A stretch of DNA of 64,000 nt from Lachnospiraceae bacterium (GCA_910573755.1 CAJTBO010000009.1:62001-126000); one strand, 5' to 3'. Numbered from the stretch's first letter, positions 43,861 through 53,104 are shown. Notes: generated by a model from the letters alone, not told the origin. Program-made: numbers and translations.

Positions 43861-45399
43861 ATGGGCTTTTTTTCGGATTTGAAAGAAGATCTCTCTCAGG
43901 CGGTGAACGAGCTTGTTTCGGACGAGAAACAGGCGTTGAAAGAGCCGGTTGACAGGGATATCACAACAGAAATTCCGGAGCCGGCGGGGGAAGTGGAATA
44001 TTTTGACTGGGAGAAAGAAAATTTTCTGCCTGAGACAGCAGAGGAACTGGGGCGGATGGTTGACAGAATGGAATTGGATATAGATCCGGAATTTGAATCG
44101 GAGGAAGAAGAACTGGAATACGAGCCGGAGGAAGAATATCCGGAGGAGGAAACGGAATACGAGCCGGAGGAAGAATATCCGGAAGAGGAAACGGAATACG
44201 AGCCGGAGGAAGAGTATCCGGAAGAGGAGACGGAATACGAGTTGGAGGAAGAGTATCCGGAGGAGAAAGAACTGGAATACGAACCGGAAGAAGAATATCT
44301 GGAAGAGGAAACTGAATACGAACCGGAGGAAAAATATCCGGAGGAAGAAGCGGAATATGAGCCGGAGGAAAGGTATCCGGAAGAAGAAACGGAATACGGG
44401 TTGGAGGAAGAATATCCGGAAGAGGAAGAATTGAAATACGGGCCGGAGGAGAAATATTCGGAAGAAGAAGCGGAAGCTGCAGAGGAACCGGAAGAAGATT
44501 CGGAATATGAACCGGAAGTTGTGGAGAAACAGGAAGAAGGTTTGGAATATGAACCGGAGCCGGTGGAGGAATTGAAAGAGGATTCGGAATATGAACCGGA
44601 GCCGGTGGAGGAACCGGAAGAAGATTCGGAATATGAACCGGAGCCGGTGGAGGAATTGAAAGAGGATTCGGAATATGAACCGGAGCCGGTGGAGGAACCG
44701 GAAGAAGATTCGGAATATAAACCGGAGCCGGTAGAGGAACTGAAGGAAGACCCGGAATATGAACCGGAAGCGGCAGAGGAACCGAAATACGATCCGGAAG
44801 AAAAGGCCGCGGAAGAAACAATAAAAGAGCAGGAAGAACACAAAGAGGCGAAAATGCAGGAGGAGGAAGAACAGGTGGAAGAGGTTCAGTACAATGGTAT
44901 GAAGGCGGAAAATTCTGAAGGAGCGAAGGAAGCTGTGGAAGAAACGGCGCTGATCACGGCAGGTATGACGATCAGAGGCGATATTTCTTCACAGGGGTCT
45001 CTGAACGTTATCGGAACAGTGGAAGGAAATATTGATATTCTCGGAAAGCTGAATATTACGGGGAATATTGAGGGATCTTCCAAAGCATCCGACGTCTATG
45101 CGGAAAAGGCACGGATCAATGGCGATATACATAGCGTCGGCAGCATCAAGGTCGGACAGAGTACTGTCATCATCGGTAATATTTTTGCAAGCAGCGCAGT
45201 GATCGCAGGTGCTGTAAAGGGTGATATCGATGTGAAGGGACCGGTTATTTTGGACACATCCGCTATCGTGATGGGAAATATCAAGTCGAAATCCGTTCAG
45301 ATCAATAACGGCGCGGTGATCGAGGGACTTTGCTCTCAGTGTTATGCAGAGGTTAATCCTTCTTCCTTCTTTGAGGATTTAAAAAAGGCAAAAGAATAA
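43861..45399 (+). CDS. Bactofilin with a long Glu-rich tandem-repeat arm
   Basis: The 512-residue protein ends in a bactofilin domain (about 363-512) with the repeated short beta-strand pattern typical of polymer-forming beta-helices (MTIRGDISSQGSLNVIG, VEGNIDILGKLNITGNIEG, VGSIKVGQSTVIIGNI, VKGDIDVKGPVILD). Bactofilins form membrane-linked filaments involved in shape and polar sites. Residues 86-310 are two series of acidic repeats: about nine of a 13-residue type (EYEPEEEYPEEET) and about seven of a 14-residue type (SEYEPEPVEEPEED). Typical bactofilins are 100-200 residues, so the arm is exceptional and may act as a charged spacer or binding brush. GGAGG precedes the start. Confidence 0.88.
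   Translation: MGFFSDLKEDLSQAVNELVSDEKQALKEPVDRDITTEIPEPAGEVEYFDWEKENFLPETAEELGRMVDRMELDIDPEFESEEEELEYEPEEEYPEEETEYEPEEEYPEEETEYEPEEEYPEEETEYELEEEYPEEKELEYEPEEEYLEEETEYEPEEKYPEEEAEYEPEERYPEEETEYGLEEEYPEEEELKYGPEEKYSEEEAEAAEEPEEDSEYEPEVVEKQEEGLEYEPEPVEELKEDSEYEPEPVEEPEEDSEYEPEPVEELKEDSEYEPEPVEEPEEDSEYKPEPVEELKEDPEYEPEAAEEPKYDPEEKAAEETIKEQEEHKEAKMQEEEEQVEEVQYNGMKAENSEGAKEAVEETALITAGMTIRGDISSQGSLNVIGTVEGNIDILGKLNITGNIEGSSKASDVYAEKARINGDIHSVGSIKVGQSTVIIGNIFASSAVIAGAVKGDIDVKGPVILDTSAIVMGNIKSKSVQINNGAVIEGLCSQCYAEVNPSSFFEDLKKAKE
44116..44795. repeat. Tandem repeats encoding the Glu-rich arm
   Basis: DNA repeats of about 39-42 bases (core GAATACGAGCCGGAGGAAG, then GAATATGAACCGGAGCCGG with a 42-base period) run through this part of the bactofilin gene. 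Several adjacent copies in the second series are identical at nucleotide level, which indicates recent expansion and likely length variation between strains. Confidence 0.85.
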
Positions 45400-45414
45400 G
45401 TGAGGGCGTTTTCC

Positions 45415-46110
45415 ATGAAGAGGATCATGTTAAAACTCAGCGGCGAGGCATTAGCAGGCGAAAAGAAAACAGGGTTTGATGAAGAGACTGTCAGAGGCGT
45501 GGCACTGCAGGTGAAACAGCTTGTGGATGACGGTATAGAAACAGGGATCGTTATCGGCGGCGGCAATTTCTGGCGGGGACGATCCAGCGAAAATATCGAC
45601 AGGACAAAAGCGGATCAGATCGGCATGCTCGCCACGGTGATGAATTGTATTTATGTGTCGGAGATTTTCCGCAGCGTGGGCATGATGACCAATATTTTGA
45701 CGCCATTTGAGTGCGGCTCTTTTACGAAGCTGTTTTCAAAAGACCGGGCGAACAAGTACTTTGCCCACGGACAGGTTGTATTTTTTGCGGGAGGAACAGG
45801 ACATCCTTACTTTTCCACAGACACCGGCGTGGTACTTCGGGCGATCGAAGTGGAGGCGGATGTGATTCTGCTTGCCAAAGCGGTGGACGGCGTCTATGAC
45901 GATGATCCGAGAAAGAATCCGGCCGCCAGGAAATACGGCGAAGTCACGATAGAAGAAGTGATCGAAAAGAACCTGCAGGTGGTGGATATGACGGCTTCGA
46001 TCCTTGCAAGGGATAATAAGATGCCGATGTGGGTGTTCGGGTTAAACGAGGAAAACAGTATCGTAAATACCGTAAAAGGCGGTTTTAACGGGACAAAGGT
46101 TGTGGTATAA
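45415..46110 (+). CDS. pyrH: UMP kinase
   Basis: The 231-residue kinase phosphorylates UMP to UDP in pyrimidine supply. MKRIMLKLSGEALAG starts the amino-acid-kinase fold, followed by IVIGGGNFWRGR, DQIGMLATVMNC, VVFFAGGTGHPYFSTD and DGVYDDDPRKNP. The start at 45415 is used because family sequence begins there; GAGGG is upstream. It begins 15 bases after the bactofilin stop and leads into frr, the standard order in Firmicutes. Confidence 0.96.
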   Translation: MKRIMLKLSGEALAGEKKTGFDEETVRGVALQVKQLVDDGIETGIVIGGGNFWRGRSSENIDRTKADQIGMLATVMNCIYVSEIFRSVGMMTNILTPFECGSFTKLFSKDRANKYFAHGQVVFFAGGTGHPYFSTDTGVVLRAIEVEADVILLAKAVDGVYDDDPRKNPAARKYGEVTIEEVIEKNLQVVDMTASILARDNKMPMWVFGLNEENSIVNTVKGGFNGTKVVV

Positions 46111-46153
46111 TATCGGCAGATAAACGGTCAGGAGAATAAGAGAGGGTAAAAAT

Positions 46154-46705
46154 ATGGATGAACGTTTGAAAGTATACGATGAAAAGATGCAGAAAGCATA
46201 CAAATATTTGGAAGGGGATTACCAGACGATCCGTGCAGGACGGGCAAATCCGCATGTACTTGACAAAGTGAAGGTGAATTATTACGGAACGCCTACCCCG
46301 ATTCAGCAGGTAGGTAATGTAACGGTGCCGGAACCGAGGATGCTCCAGATCGCGCCCTGGGAAAAGACGCTGATCAAGGAGATCGAAAAAGCGATCATGG
46401 CTTCCGATGTAGGCATCACACCGTCCAATGACGGTGCGGTGATCAGGCTGGTTTTTCCGGAACTGACGGAAGAGCGCAGAAAAGATCTTGTAAAGGAGAT
46501 CAAGAAAAAAGCGGAAGAGGGAAAAGTCGCAATCCGTAACATCAGAAGAGACGGTAACGAAGCGTTTAAAAAGCTGTCCAAACAGGATGTATCCGAAGAT
46601 GAGATCAAGGAATTACAGGATAAACTGCAGAAAATGACAGATAATTATATTAAAGATATGGAAAAGCTGATGGACGAGAAGTCTAAAGAGATCATGAAAG
46701 TATAA
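46154..46705 (+). CDS. frr: Ribosome recycling factor
   Basis: The 183-residue factor splits post-termination ribosomes together with EF-G. Family features are YLEGDYQTIRAGRANPHVLD, VNYYGTPTPIQQVGN, RMLQIAPWEK, MASDVGITPSNDGAVIRL, LTEERRKDLVKEIKK, RNIRRDGN and the final helix DNYIKDMEKLMDEKSKEI. Length is normal. GAGGG lies 8 bases before the ATG, and it is 43 bases after pyrH. Confidence 0.97.
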   Translation: MDERLKVYDEKMQKAYKYLEGDYQTIRAGRANPHVLDKVKVNYYGTPTPIQQVGNVTVPEPRMLQIAPWEKTLIKEIEKAIMASDVGITPSNDGAVIRLVFPELTEERRKDLVKEIKKKAEEGKVAIRNIRRDGNEAFKKLSKQDVSEDEIKELQDKLQKMTDNYIKDMEKLMDEKSKEIMKV

Positions 46706-46846
46706 TTTGTATTCTGTATACACCAAAATAAGAGGGGCGGCACAGGGGTATTATCCGATGCCGCCTTCTAAGCGTAAAACGAATCAGATGTCTGCATTGG
46801 TTTACGGGAACACAGGCGAAGAATGTCAGATAAACGAGGATCGGGA

Positions 46847-47560
46847 ATGGAAGAGAAAAACAGGAATATACCGCAGCATGTGGCGATCATACTGGACGGA
46901 AACGGCAGATGGGCAAAAAAGCGCGGAATGCCCAGAAATTATGGTCATGTACAGGGAGCGAAGAATGTGGAGGTGATCTGCCGGGCTGCCCATGATATGG
47001 GGATCAGGTACCTGACGGTATATGCTTTCTCCACAGAAAACTGGAAGAGACCACAGGACGAAGTGGACGCCCTGATGAAGCTTTTAAATCAGTATATGAA
47101 AAACTGTCAGAAGACCGCAAAGAAAAACAATATGAAAGTGCGGGTGATCGGGGACAAGAGCGGTTTAAGCGGGCCGATCCAGCGGGATATCGCGGCGCTT
47201 GAGGAAGCGACAAAAGAGTATGACGGATTACATTTTACGATCGCCTTGAATTACGGCGGGCGGGATGAACTGACAAGGGCAGTGAAAAAGATCGCCCGGG
47301 CGGTAAAGGCAGGAGAGATAGATCCTGAAGATATCACAGAAGAACTAATTTCGAAGTCTCTTGATACGGCAGGCCTGCCGGACCCGGATCTGATGATCCG
47401 CACTTCCAGTGAACTTCGTATCAGTAATTATCTGTTATGGCAGCTTGCCTATGCGGAGTTTTATTTTACGGAAGTTCCCTGGCCTGATTTTGATGAAAAG
47501 GAACTGCAGAGAGCAGTGGAGGCATATCAGCGAAGGGAGAGGCGGTTCGGAATGGTTTAG
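46847..47560 (+). CDS. uppS: Isoprenyl transferase (undecaprenyl diphosphate synthase)
   Basis: The 237-residue cis-prenyltransferase elongates farnesyl diphosphate with isopentenyl diphosphate to make the C55 lipid carrier for wall and glycan synthesis, which the upstream glycan locus would also need. HVAIILDGNGRWAKKRG, GHVQGAKN, LTVYAFSTENWKRP, LNYGGRDEL and IRTSSELRISNYLLWQ are visible. The ATG at 46847 is preferred, since GAGGA lies 6 bases upstream; 46823 is an in-frame alternative. Confidence 0.95.
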   Translation: MEEKNRNIPQHVAIILDGNGRWAKKRGMPRNYGHVQGAKNVEVICRAAHDMGIRYLTVYAFSTENWKRPQDEVDALMKLLNQYMKNCQKTAKKNNMKVRVIGDKSGLSGPIQRDIAALEEATKEYDGLHFTIALNYGGRDELTRAVKKIARAVKAGEIDPEDITEELISKSLDTAGLPDPDLMIRTSSELRISNYLLWQLAYAEFYFTEVPWPDFDEKELQRAVEAYQRRERRFGMV

Positions 47561-47580
47561 GCGGAAAGGCGGGAAAACGG

Positions 47581-48495
47581 ATGTTTTGGGTCAGGCTCAG
47601 AAGCGGTATCATATTGGTTATTCTTGCACTGGTAACGATGTTTGCAGGAGGGAAGATCCTGCTTGCGACCATGATCTTTTTATCGGTCATAGCTTACTGG
47701 GAGCTTTGCGGGGCGACCGGTGTCCGGGGAGAGGGAAAGAAGGATCAGGATGCCGGGAGACAAAAGCGGGAAGAAGTAAGCGGAAGATGGAAGAAGAACG
47801 GGCTGGAGACTGTGGGTCTTCTTGGTATCATTCTTTATTATACATTGCTCTGGGTGAATGAGGAGACGGAACTTCTGTCACTGCAGACGGGGATGTTGTT
47901 TTCGATCATCTGTGTGTTTATGGGCGGGATGTTTGTCTATGTGTTCGGGTTTCCGAAATTTCAGGCTTCTCAGGTGCTGGCGGCTTTTTTCAGTTTCTTT
48001 TACGGGCCGGTGTGTCTGTCTTTCATTTATCTGACAAGGGAACTGGGCTTTGGCACGGCAGAAGAGGGCAATGGGGCGGGGCTGTATGTCGTATGGCTGA
48101 TCCTGCTCTGTTCCTGGGGGTGCGATACCTGTGCCTACTGTGCCGGGATGCTGTTTGGAAAACATAAGATGTCTCCGGTGCTGAGTCCGAAAAAATCGGT
48201 GGAAGGCGCGGTAGGGGGCGTTATCGGGGCTGCCGCTTTAGGCGCGCTGTACGGTTTTGTGATAAGGGAGCGGTTTGGCGACGAAAGGGTGATCCTGTTT
48301 TTTGCGCTGATCTGCAGTGTGGGGGCGCTGATCTCCATGGTGGGGGATCTGGCGGCTTCCGCGGTTAAAAGAAACGCGGATATAAAAGATTACGGAAAGC
48401 TGATCCCGGGACACGGAGGCGTGATGGACCGGTTCGACAGCGTGATCTTTACGGCGCCGGTGATCTATTTTATGACAGTATTTTTACTGGCCTAA
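47581..48495 (+). CDS. cdsA: Phosphatidate cytidylyltransferase
   Basis: The 304-residue integral membrane enzyme makes CDP-diacylglycerol from phosphatidate and CTP. About eight hydrophobic segments are visible, and the C-terminal signature KRNADIKDYGKLIPGHGG followed by VMDRFDS is diagnostic. It is somewhat longer than usual because of a charged cytoplasmic insert at about 52-78 (GEGKKDQDAGRQKREE). It starts 20 bases after uppS and is followed by dxr. Confidence 0.94.
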   Translation: MFWVRLRSGIILVILALVTMFAGGKILLATMIFLSVIAYWELCGATGVRGEGKKDQDAGRQKREEVSGRWKKNGLETVGLLGIILYYTLLWVNEETELLSLQTGMLFSIICVFMGGMFVYVFGFPKFQASQVLAAFFSFFYGPVCLSFIYLTRELGFGTAEEGNGAGLYVVWLILLCSWGCDTCAYCAGMLFGKHKMSPVLSPKKSVEGAVGGVIGAAALGALYGFVIRERFGDERVILFFALICSVGALISMVGDLAASAVKRNADIKDYGKLIPGHGGVMDRFDSVIFTAPVIYFMTVFLLA

Positions 48496-48612
48496 TACTG
48501 CGTACGCAGTGAGTGGTGTTGCTTAGCATAAGATCATGCATGTAATGAGTGAGCGTTGCCTGGTATATGACAATACAAAAATCAAATTTCAATTTGCAGG
48601 CGGAGAAAAAAG

Positions 48613-49764
48613 ATGAAGAAGATCGGTATACTTGGTTCCACCGGGTCCATCGGTACGCAGACGCTGGATATCGTTAGGATGTATCCGGACAGGCTGCAGG
48701 TGGGCGCACTGGCGGCAGGGAGTAATGTGAAGCTTTTGGAAGAGCAGATAAGGGAATTTAAACCGAAATTTGCGGTGATGTGGTCTGAGGAGGCAGCGGC
48801 GGATCTGCGGATCAGGACAGCGGATCAGGACATCACGATAGCCTGCGGGATGGAAGGGCTGATCCGGATGGCAGGGCTGCCGGAAACGGATATTCTGGTG
48901 ACGGCTATCGTGGGAATGATCGGGATACAGCCCACTATAGAGGCGATAAAGGCCCACAAGGATATTGCGCTGGCAAATAAGGAGACGCTGGTGACGGCGG
49001 GGCATATCATCATGCCGCTTGCGAAGGAGAACGGGGTATCCATTCTGCCGGTGGACAGTGAACACAGTGCGATCTTCCAGTCCATGCAGGGGGAGAAGCG
49101 AAGCCAGATCAGAAGGATCCTGCTGACGGCTTCCGGCGGGCCTTTCCGCGGAAAAACAAGAAAAGATCTGGAGCAGATGAAAGCGGAGGATGCCCTGAAG
49201 CACCCGAACTGGTCTATGGGAAAGAAAGTGACCATCGATTCCTCCACGCTTGTGAACAAAGGGCTTGAGGTGATGGAGGCAAGGTGGCTTTTCGGTGTGG
49301 CGCTTCAGGATATTCAGGTGGTGATCCATCCGGAAAGCATACTGCATTCCGCTGTGGAATATCAGGACGGGGCGGTAATGGGACAGCTTGGCATGCCGGA
49401 TATGAAGCTGCCGATCCAGTATGCGCTGTTTTATCCCGACAGATATCCGGTGCCCGGCAATAAAAGGCTGGATCTGTTTGAGATGGCGAAACTGACCTTT
49501 GAAAAGCCTGATACGGAGACTTTTACAGGGCTGAAGCTGGCTTTTGAGGCTGCCAATGCCGGTGGCACGATGCCAACGGTATTTAATGCGGCAAACGAAA
49601 AGGCGGTAAGCCTCTTTCTGGATGATCAGATCCGTTTCCTGCAGATCCCGGAGGTGATCGGGGCGGCGATGGAACGGCACAGGACGGTGGAAAACCCGGA
49701 TGTGGCACAGATTCTGGAGGCGGAAAAAGAGGCGCATGAGTCAGTGGCGCGGTATGCGAAGTGA
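48613..49764 (+). CDS. dxr: 1-deoxy-D-xylulose 5-phosphate reductoisomerase
   Basis: The 383-residue enzyme makes 2-C-methylerythritol 4-phosphate with NADPH in the non-mevalonate isoprenoid path. GILGSTGSIGTQTLDIV (NADPH loop), LANKETLVTAG, PVDSEHSAIFQ (metal-binding Asp, Glu), SGGPFRG, KVTIDSSTLVNKGLEVMEA and IHPESILHSAVEY are present. It is preceded by GGAG. The 117-base gap before it holds a CTGCGTACGCAG palindrome near 48498 but no clear terminator. Confidence 0.96.
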   Translation: MKKIGILGSTGSIGTQTLDIVRMYPDRLQVGALAAGSNVKLLEEQIREFKPKFAVMWSEEAAADLRIRTADQDITIACGMEGLIRMAGLPETDILVTAIVGMIGIQPTIEAIKAHKDIALANKETLVTAGHIIMPLAKENGVSILPVDSEHSAIFQSMQGEKRSQIRRILLTASGGPFRGKTRKDLEQMKAEDALKHPNWSMGKKVTIDSSTLVNKGLEVMEARWLFGVALQDIQVVIHPESILHSAVEYQDGAVMGQLGMPDMKLPIQYALFYPDRYPVPGNKRLDLFEMAKLTFEKPDTETFTGLKLAFEAANAGGTMPTVFNAANEKAVSLFLDDQIRFLQIPEVIGAAMERHRTVENPDVAQILEAEKEAHESVARYAK

Positions 49765-49861
49765 TATAGGCCGGGGGCTGTTTTTGAATTTCCGTATGAA
49801 ATACAGAAAGTTCCCATATTATAATAGAGTAAGTATTAGAACAGAAAGACAGGAAATGTAA

Positions 49862-50992
49862 GTGACGATCATTTTATTTATTCTGATATTCGGGGTTATC
49901 GTGTTATCCCATGAGTTTGGACATTTTATCGTGGCGAAAAAAAACGGCATCCATGTCGTGGAGTTTGCCATCGGTATGGGTCCCACGCTGCTGCATATTG
50001 ACAGAGGCGGGACAAAGTATTCCATTAAGTTGCTGCCCTTCGGAGGCGCCTGCATGTTTGAAGGAGAAGAGGGGCTCTCAGGCATAGAAGAGGAAGATAC
50101 GGATAGGCAGAAACACGGAGGCGTGTATAGGGAAGCGGGCAGGGAGGCGGAAGGTGCGTTTTTGCCGGCAAAGGATCAGGGAGGTTCTTTTTTGGAGGCA
50201 TCTGTATGGACCAGGATCGCCACGATCTTTGCCGGGCCTTTTGTAAATCTGATGATGGGTTTTCTGATCGCCCTTATCCTGGTTGCCTATCGGGGAACCG
50301 ATCTGCCTGTGATCCAGATGGTTTCGGAGGATTCTGCCGCCGAGGAGGCCGGGCTGATGGCGGGGGATGTGATCACCCGGATGAACGGGGAGAAGATCCA
50401 TGTCTATCGGGAAGTACGTTTAAATTCCATGTTAAACAGCGACGGAAAAGATTTTACCATTTCCTATCTGCGGGATAAGAAGGAATATTCGGTAGTCCTG
50501 ACGCCAAGATACAGTGAGGAAGACGACAGATACTACATCGGTCTGATGGGCGTCGGGGAGTACATGCCCTGCAAAGGGTTTTCCATTATAAAATACGGTT
50601 TTTATGAGTCGGAATATGTCCTGAAAAATACGATAAAAAGCCTGCAGATGCTTGTCACCGGAAAGCTGGGAAAGGATGATGTGTCGGGGCCTGTAGGGGT
50701 GGCGAGTTATGTGGGGGAGACCTATGAATCCGTAAAAGAATATGGTTTTCTCACGGTACTTATGACGATGCTGGAACTGGTGGTGATCCTGTCCATTAAT
50801 CTGGGGATCATGAATCTGCTGCCGCTGCCCGCCCTGGACGGCGGAAGGCTTGTGTTCATGTTTTTCGAAGTGATCCGCGGGAAACCGGTGCCGCCCGAAA
50901 AAGAAGGGCTGGTGCACATGGCGGGACTGATTTTGTTTTTCCTTTTGATGATATTTGTAATGTATAATGATATTATGCGGCTGATCCGGTAG
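49862..50992 (+). CDS. rseP: RIP metalloprotease RseP / site-2 protease
   Basis: The 376-residue membrane zinc protease cleaves transmembrane substrates such as anti-sigma factors. H17-E-F-G-H21 in the first helix gives zinc ligands and catalytic Glu, and the second motif NLLPLPALDGGR in the third helix supplies the Asp. A PDZ domain lies between (VSEDSAAEEAGLMAGDVI). A charged loop of about 50 residues follows the first cytoplasmic beta region (GIEEEDTDRQK). The GTG start at 49862 has AGGA 7 bases upstream. Confidence 0.94.
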   Translation: MTIILFILIFGVIVLSHEFGHFIVAKKNGIHVVEFAIGMGPTLLHIDRGGTKYSIKLLPFGGACMFEGEEGLSGIEEEDTDRQKHGGVYREAGREAEGAFLPAKDQGGSFLEASVWTRIATIFAGPFVNLMMGFLIALILVAYRGTDLPVIQMVSEDSAAEEAGLMAGDVITRMNGEKIHVYREVRLNSMLNSDGKDFTISYLRDKKEYSVVLTPRYSEEDDRYYIGLMGVGEYMPCKGFSIIKYGFYESEYVLKNTIKSLQMLVTGKLGKDDVSGPVGVASYVGETYESVKEYGFLTVLMTMLELVVILSINLGIMNLLPLPALDGGRLVFMFFEVIRGKPVPPEKEGLVHMAGLILFFLLMIFVMYNDIMRLIR

Positions 50993-51071
50993 GAAATCCT
51001 GCCGGCGCGGAGCCGCCCATAATTCAAACGAAAAAGAAGGCTGCCGTACAGCCGGAAGGATGAGGGGAAAT

Positions 51072-51989
51072 ATGGAAAAGATATTGATTATTGACGACAG
51101 CCGTCTGTATGCGGCGCAGCTTGGGTCGATTCTGGAGGATGATTACAAGATTACCATTGCGCAGACGGGAGAAGAGGGGCTTATGTATGCGAGTACGGGA
51201 ACCTTCTCCCTGATCCTGCTCGATGTGGTCATGCCGGGAATGGATGGTTTTACACTGCTCAAAAAACTGCAGGAGGAGATCATTACCCAGAGCGTTCCGG
51301 TGATCCTGGTCACCAGCCTTGCCGATATAGAGCATGAGCAGCGCGGGCTTGTGCTGGGAGCGGTTGACTATATTACAAAGCCTTTTCATCCGCTGATCGT
51401 AAAGGCGCGGGTCAACACGCATATCAAATTATATAATTACCGCAGGCAGGTGGAGCATCAGTCCATGACCGATCAGCTGACCGGGATCGCGAACCGGAGG
51501 CAGCACGATCAGTGCAGTGCCGTAAAATGGGATGAGGCCACCCGTCTGCAGGTTCCGTTTTCCATCTGTATGTTTGACATAGACCATTTTAAAGCATTTA
51601 ACGATACATATGGACATCCTGCCGGGGATAAGGTCATTATCAATGTGGCGAAAACGATATCTTCCTATCTGCAGCGCAGTACGGATTTTGTGGCGCGTTA
51701 TGGAGGGGAGGAATTTGTGGCGTTTCTTGTAGGGGAAAGTTCAGGAAAGGCGTTTAAGTATCTGAAAAAGATCAGGCAGGCGGTGGAGGATCTGTGCATT
51801 CCGCATGCGCCTTCCGTGGCGGATCATGTCACGATCAGTGTCGGCGGGATCACACTTGTGCCCCAGACAGGGGACTCTTATGATTTTTATCTGAAAATTG
51901 CGGATACCATGCTGTATGATGCCAAGAATTTCGGCAGGAACAGAGTTGTCTGGGCGGACGAGAGGATGAAGCAGCTGCGCGAAAAATAA
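51072..51989 (+). CDS. Receiver-GGDEF diguanylate cyclase
   Basis: The 305-residue cytoplasmic response regulator has a receiver domain (D51 phosphoacceptor in LILLDVVMPGMDG; LVTSLADI; YITKPFHP) joined by a short helix to a GGDEF domain (LTGIANRR, CMFDIDHFKAFNDTYGH, ARYGGEEF at 211-215). The active-site motif is GGEEF. R202-S-T-D205, five residues upstream, is the product-inhibition I-site. It should make c-di-GMP on phosphorylation; no histidine kinase is adjacent. The start at 51072 has GAGGGGAAAT before it. The next gene encodes a PilZ c-di-GMP receptor, so signal maker and reader are paired. Confidence 0.92.
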   Translation: MEKILIIDDSRLYAAQLGSILEDDYKITIAQTGEEGLMYASTGTFSLILLDVVMPGMDGFTLLKKLQEEIITQSVPVILVTSLADIEHEQRGLVLGAVDYITKPFHPLIVKARVNTHIKLYNYRRQVEHQSMTDQLTGIANRRQHDQCSAVKWDEATRLQVPFSICMFDIDHFKAFNDTYGHPAGDKVIINVAKTISSYLQRSTDFVARYGGEEFVAFLVGESSGKAFKYLKKIRQAVEDLCIPHAPSVADHVTISVGGITLVPQTGDSYDFYLKIADTMLYDAKNFGRNRVVWADERMKQLREK

Positions 51990-52040
51990 GGCCTCCCGGT
52001 TTATGAAAAGCTGCTGATCACCGGAAACAGGAGGTATATA

Positions 52041-52736
52041 GTGGGACTGTTTGACTTATTTAAAAATAAAGCCAAAGTTGAGGTACCGGAAGAAGTTGAG
52101 GAGACGCAAGAACAGGAAGGAATAGAGGTATATTCCGGCATACGGGTGGAGGTGACTACCTTTGAGGACCAGCTGCTTTTTACGGCAAAGCTGATGGATC
52201 TCAAGGGAGATACGGGGGAACTGTATCAGTATTTTGAGACCGGAACCCTGCAGAGCGGCGGGCCTGTTGAGGTTAAGATACGCGGATACAGCGCTTATAA
52301 AAGGAAAGCGGTCTACATGGAGGGTGTGATCACGCCCGAGATAAAAAATATGTGGCGGGTGGAGGATCTGGTCATCACAAAGGTGGAGAATGACCGTGCC
52401 TTTTTCCGGCTGAATGTGGATGTGGATGCGGTCCTTACCAGATATGACGGTCCCGATGCCGCCGAGTCGGTCTGCAGATTGTTGAATATCAGTATAGGCG
52501 GTGCCTGTATTTTCACGCAGGAGGAGTACAGCATGGGGAGTAAATTCCGGCTGCGGGTTCGGCTGCTTGGGGACAGGCCGGAGTTTCTTTTGTACTGTGA
52601 GATACTGCGTATTATAGAAAAAGACGAAACGGGATATGAATATGGCTGCCGGTTTCTGGAAATCTCGGAAGAGGAGGAGCAGAGGATCATACAGAGTATG
52701 TTCGCGATCCAGAGTATGCGAAAGGATATTTGCTGA
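52041..52736 (+). CDS. PilZ domain c-di-GMP receptor protein
   Basis: The 231-residue protein has an N-terminal YcgR-like beta domain (about 30-105) and a PilZ domain (about 115-225) with the c-di-GMP binding motif R119-A-F-F-R123 and N149-x-S151-x2-G (NISIGGACI). The first 25 residues are charged and may contact a partner. The GTG start is preceded by an ideal AGGAGG. It lies 51 bases after the diguanylate cyclase gene. Targets could include motility or polymer secretion, but none is in the window. Confidence 0.88.
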   Translation: MGLFDLFKNKAKVEVPEEVEETQEQEGIEVYSGIRVEVTTFEDQLLFTAKLMDLKGDTGELYQYFETGTLQSGGPVEVKIRGYSAYKRKAVYMEGVITPEIKNMWRVEDLVITKVENDRAFFRLNVDVDAVLTRYDGPDAAESVCRLLNISIGGACIFTQEEYSMGSKFRLRVRLLGDRPEFLLYCEILRIIEKDETGYEYGCRFLEISEEEEQRIIQSMFAIQSMRKDIC

Positions 52737-53104
52737 CGGTTTCACAATACATATCGTGAATGGCCGGGCATATCTGTTATCGGATGGCGGGATGATATTT
52801 GCCTGAGGTTGTTGAAGTGACAATGAGGCGGATATCATTCCGTTTTTCTTTATAGTTATTGCATTTGACAGATTACTTTACCTGTCTGTGCCATGTATAG
52901 GCAGATGCGGCTGTCTATCTTAACAGATCGCATTACCTGCCCGTGTTATGTGCGGTAGATGCGGCTGTTCATCTTGTGCAATTTGTATAAAAAATCATCG
53001 ACAAATTTTGCTATATTGCCAGAAGAGAAGAGGACATTTGACCTTTACGAAAAGGCAGATTGCACTTATACTACCTGTAACATCAAAGAGCAGGGAGGCA
53101 TTTT
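52737..53104 (+). promoter_or_regulatory. Intergenic region with paired 41-base repeats and a promoter
   Basis: Two imperfect direct repeats (52880-52921 and 52935-52975, both starting ACCTG and sharing AGATGCGGCTGT) lie upstream of a promoter with TTTACG (53044-53049) and TATACT (53067-53072) at 17-base spacing. The promoter is 33 bases before the nucleoside hydrolase gene. The repeats may be operator sites for the nucleoside-use genes. No gene is supported here. Confidence 0.6.

Noticed and set aside
44116-44795. CRISPR-like regular repeats
   Set aside because: The repeats are in frame, have no unique spacers, and encode an acidic protein arm; no cas genes are present.
43792-44843. Long leftward open frames opposite the bactofilin gene
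   Set aside because: They are low-complexity Ser-, Phe- or Pro-rich shadows of the Glu-rich repeats and have no starts with ribosome binding sites.
48589-49737. Long leftward open frame opposite dxr
   Set aside because: His/Arg/Pro-rich composition typical of antisense to a GC-rich coding sequence; dxr is clear on the plus strand.
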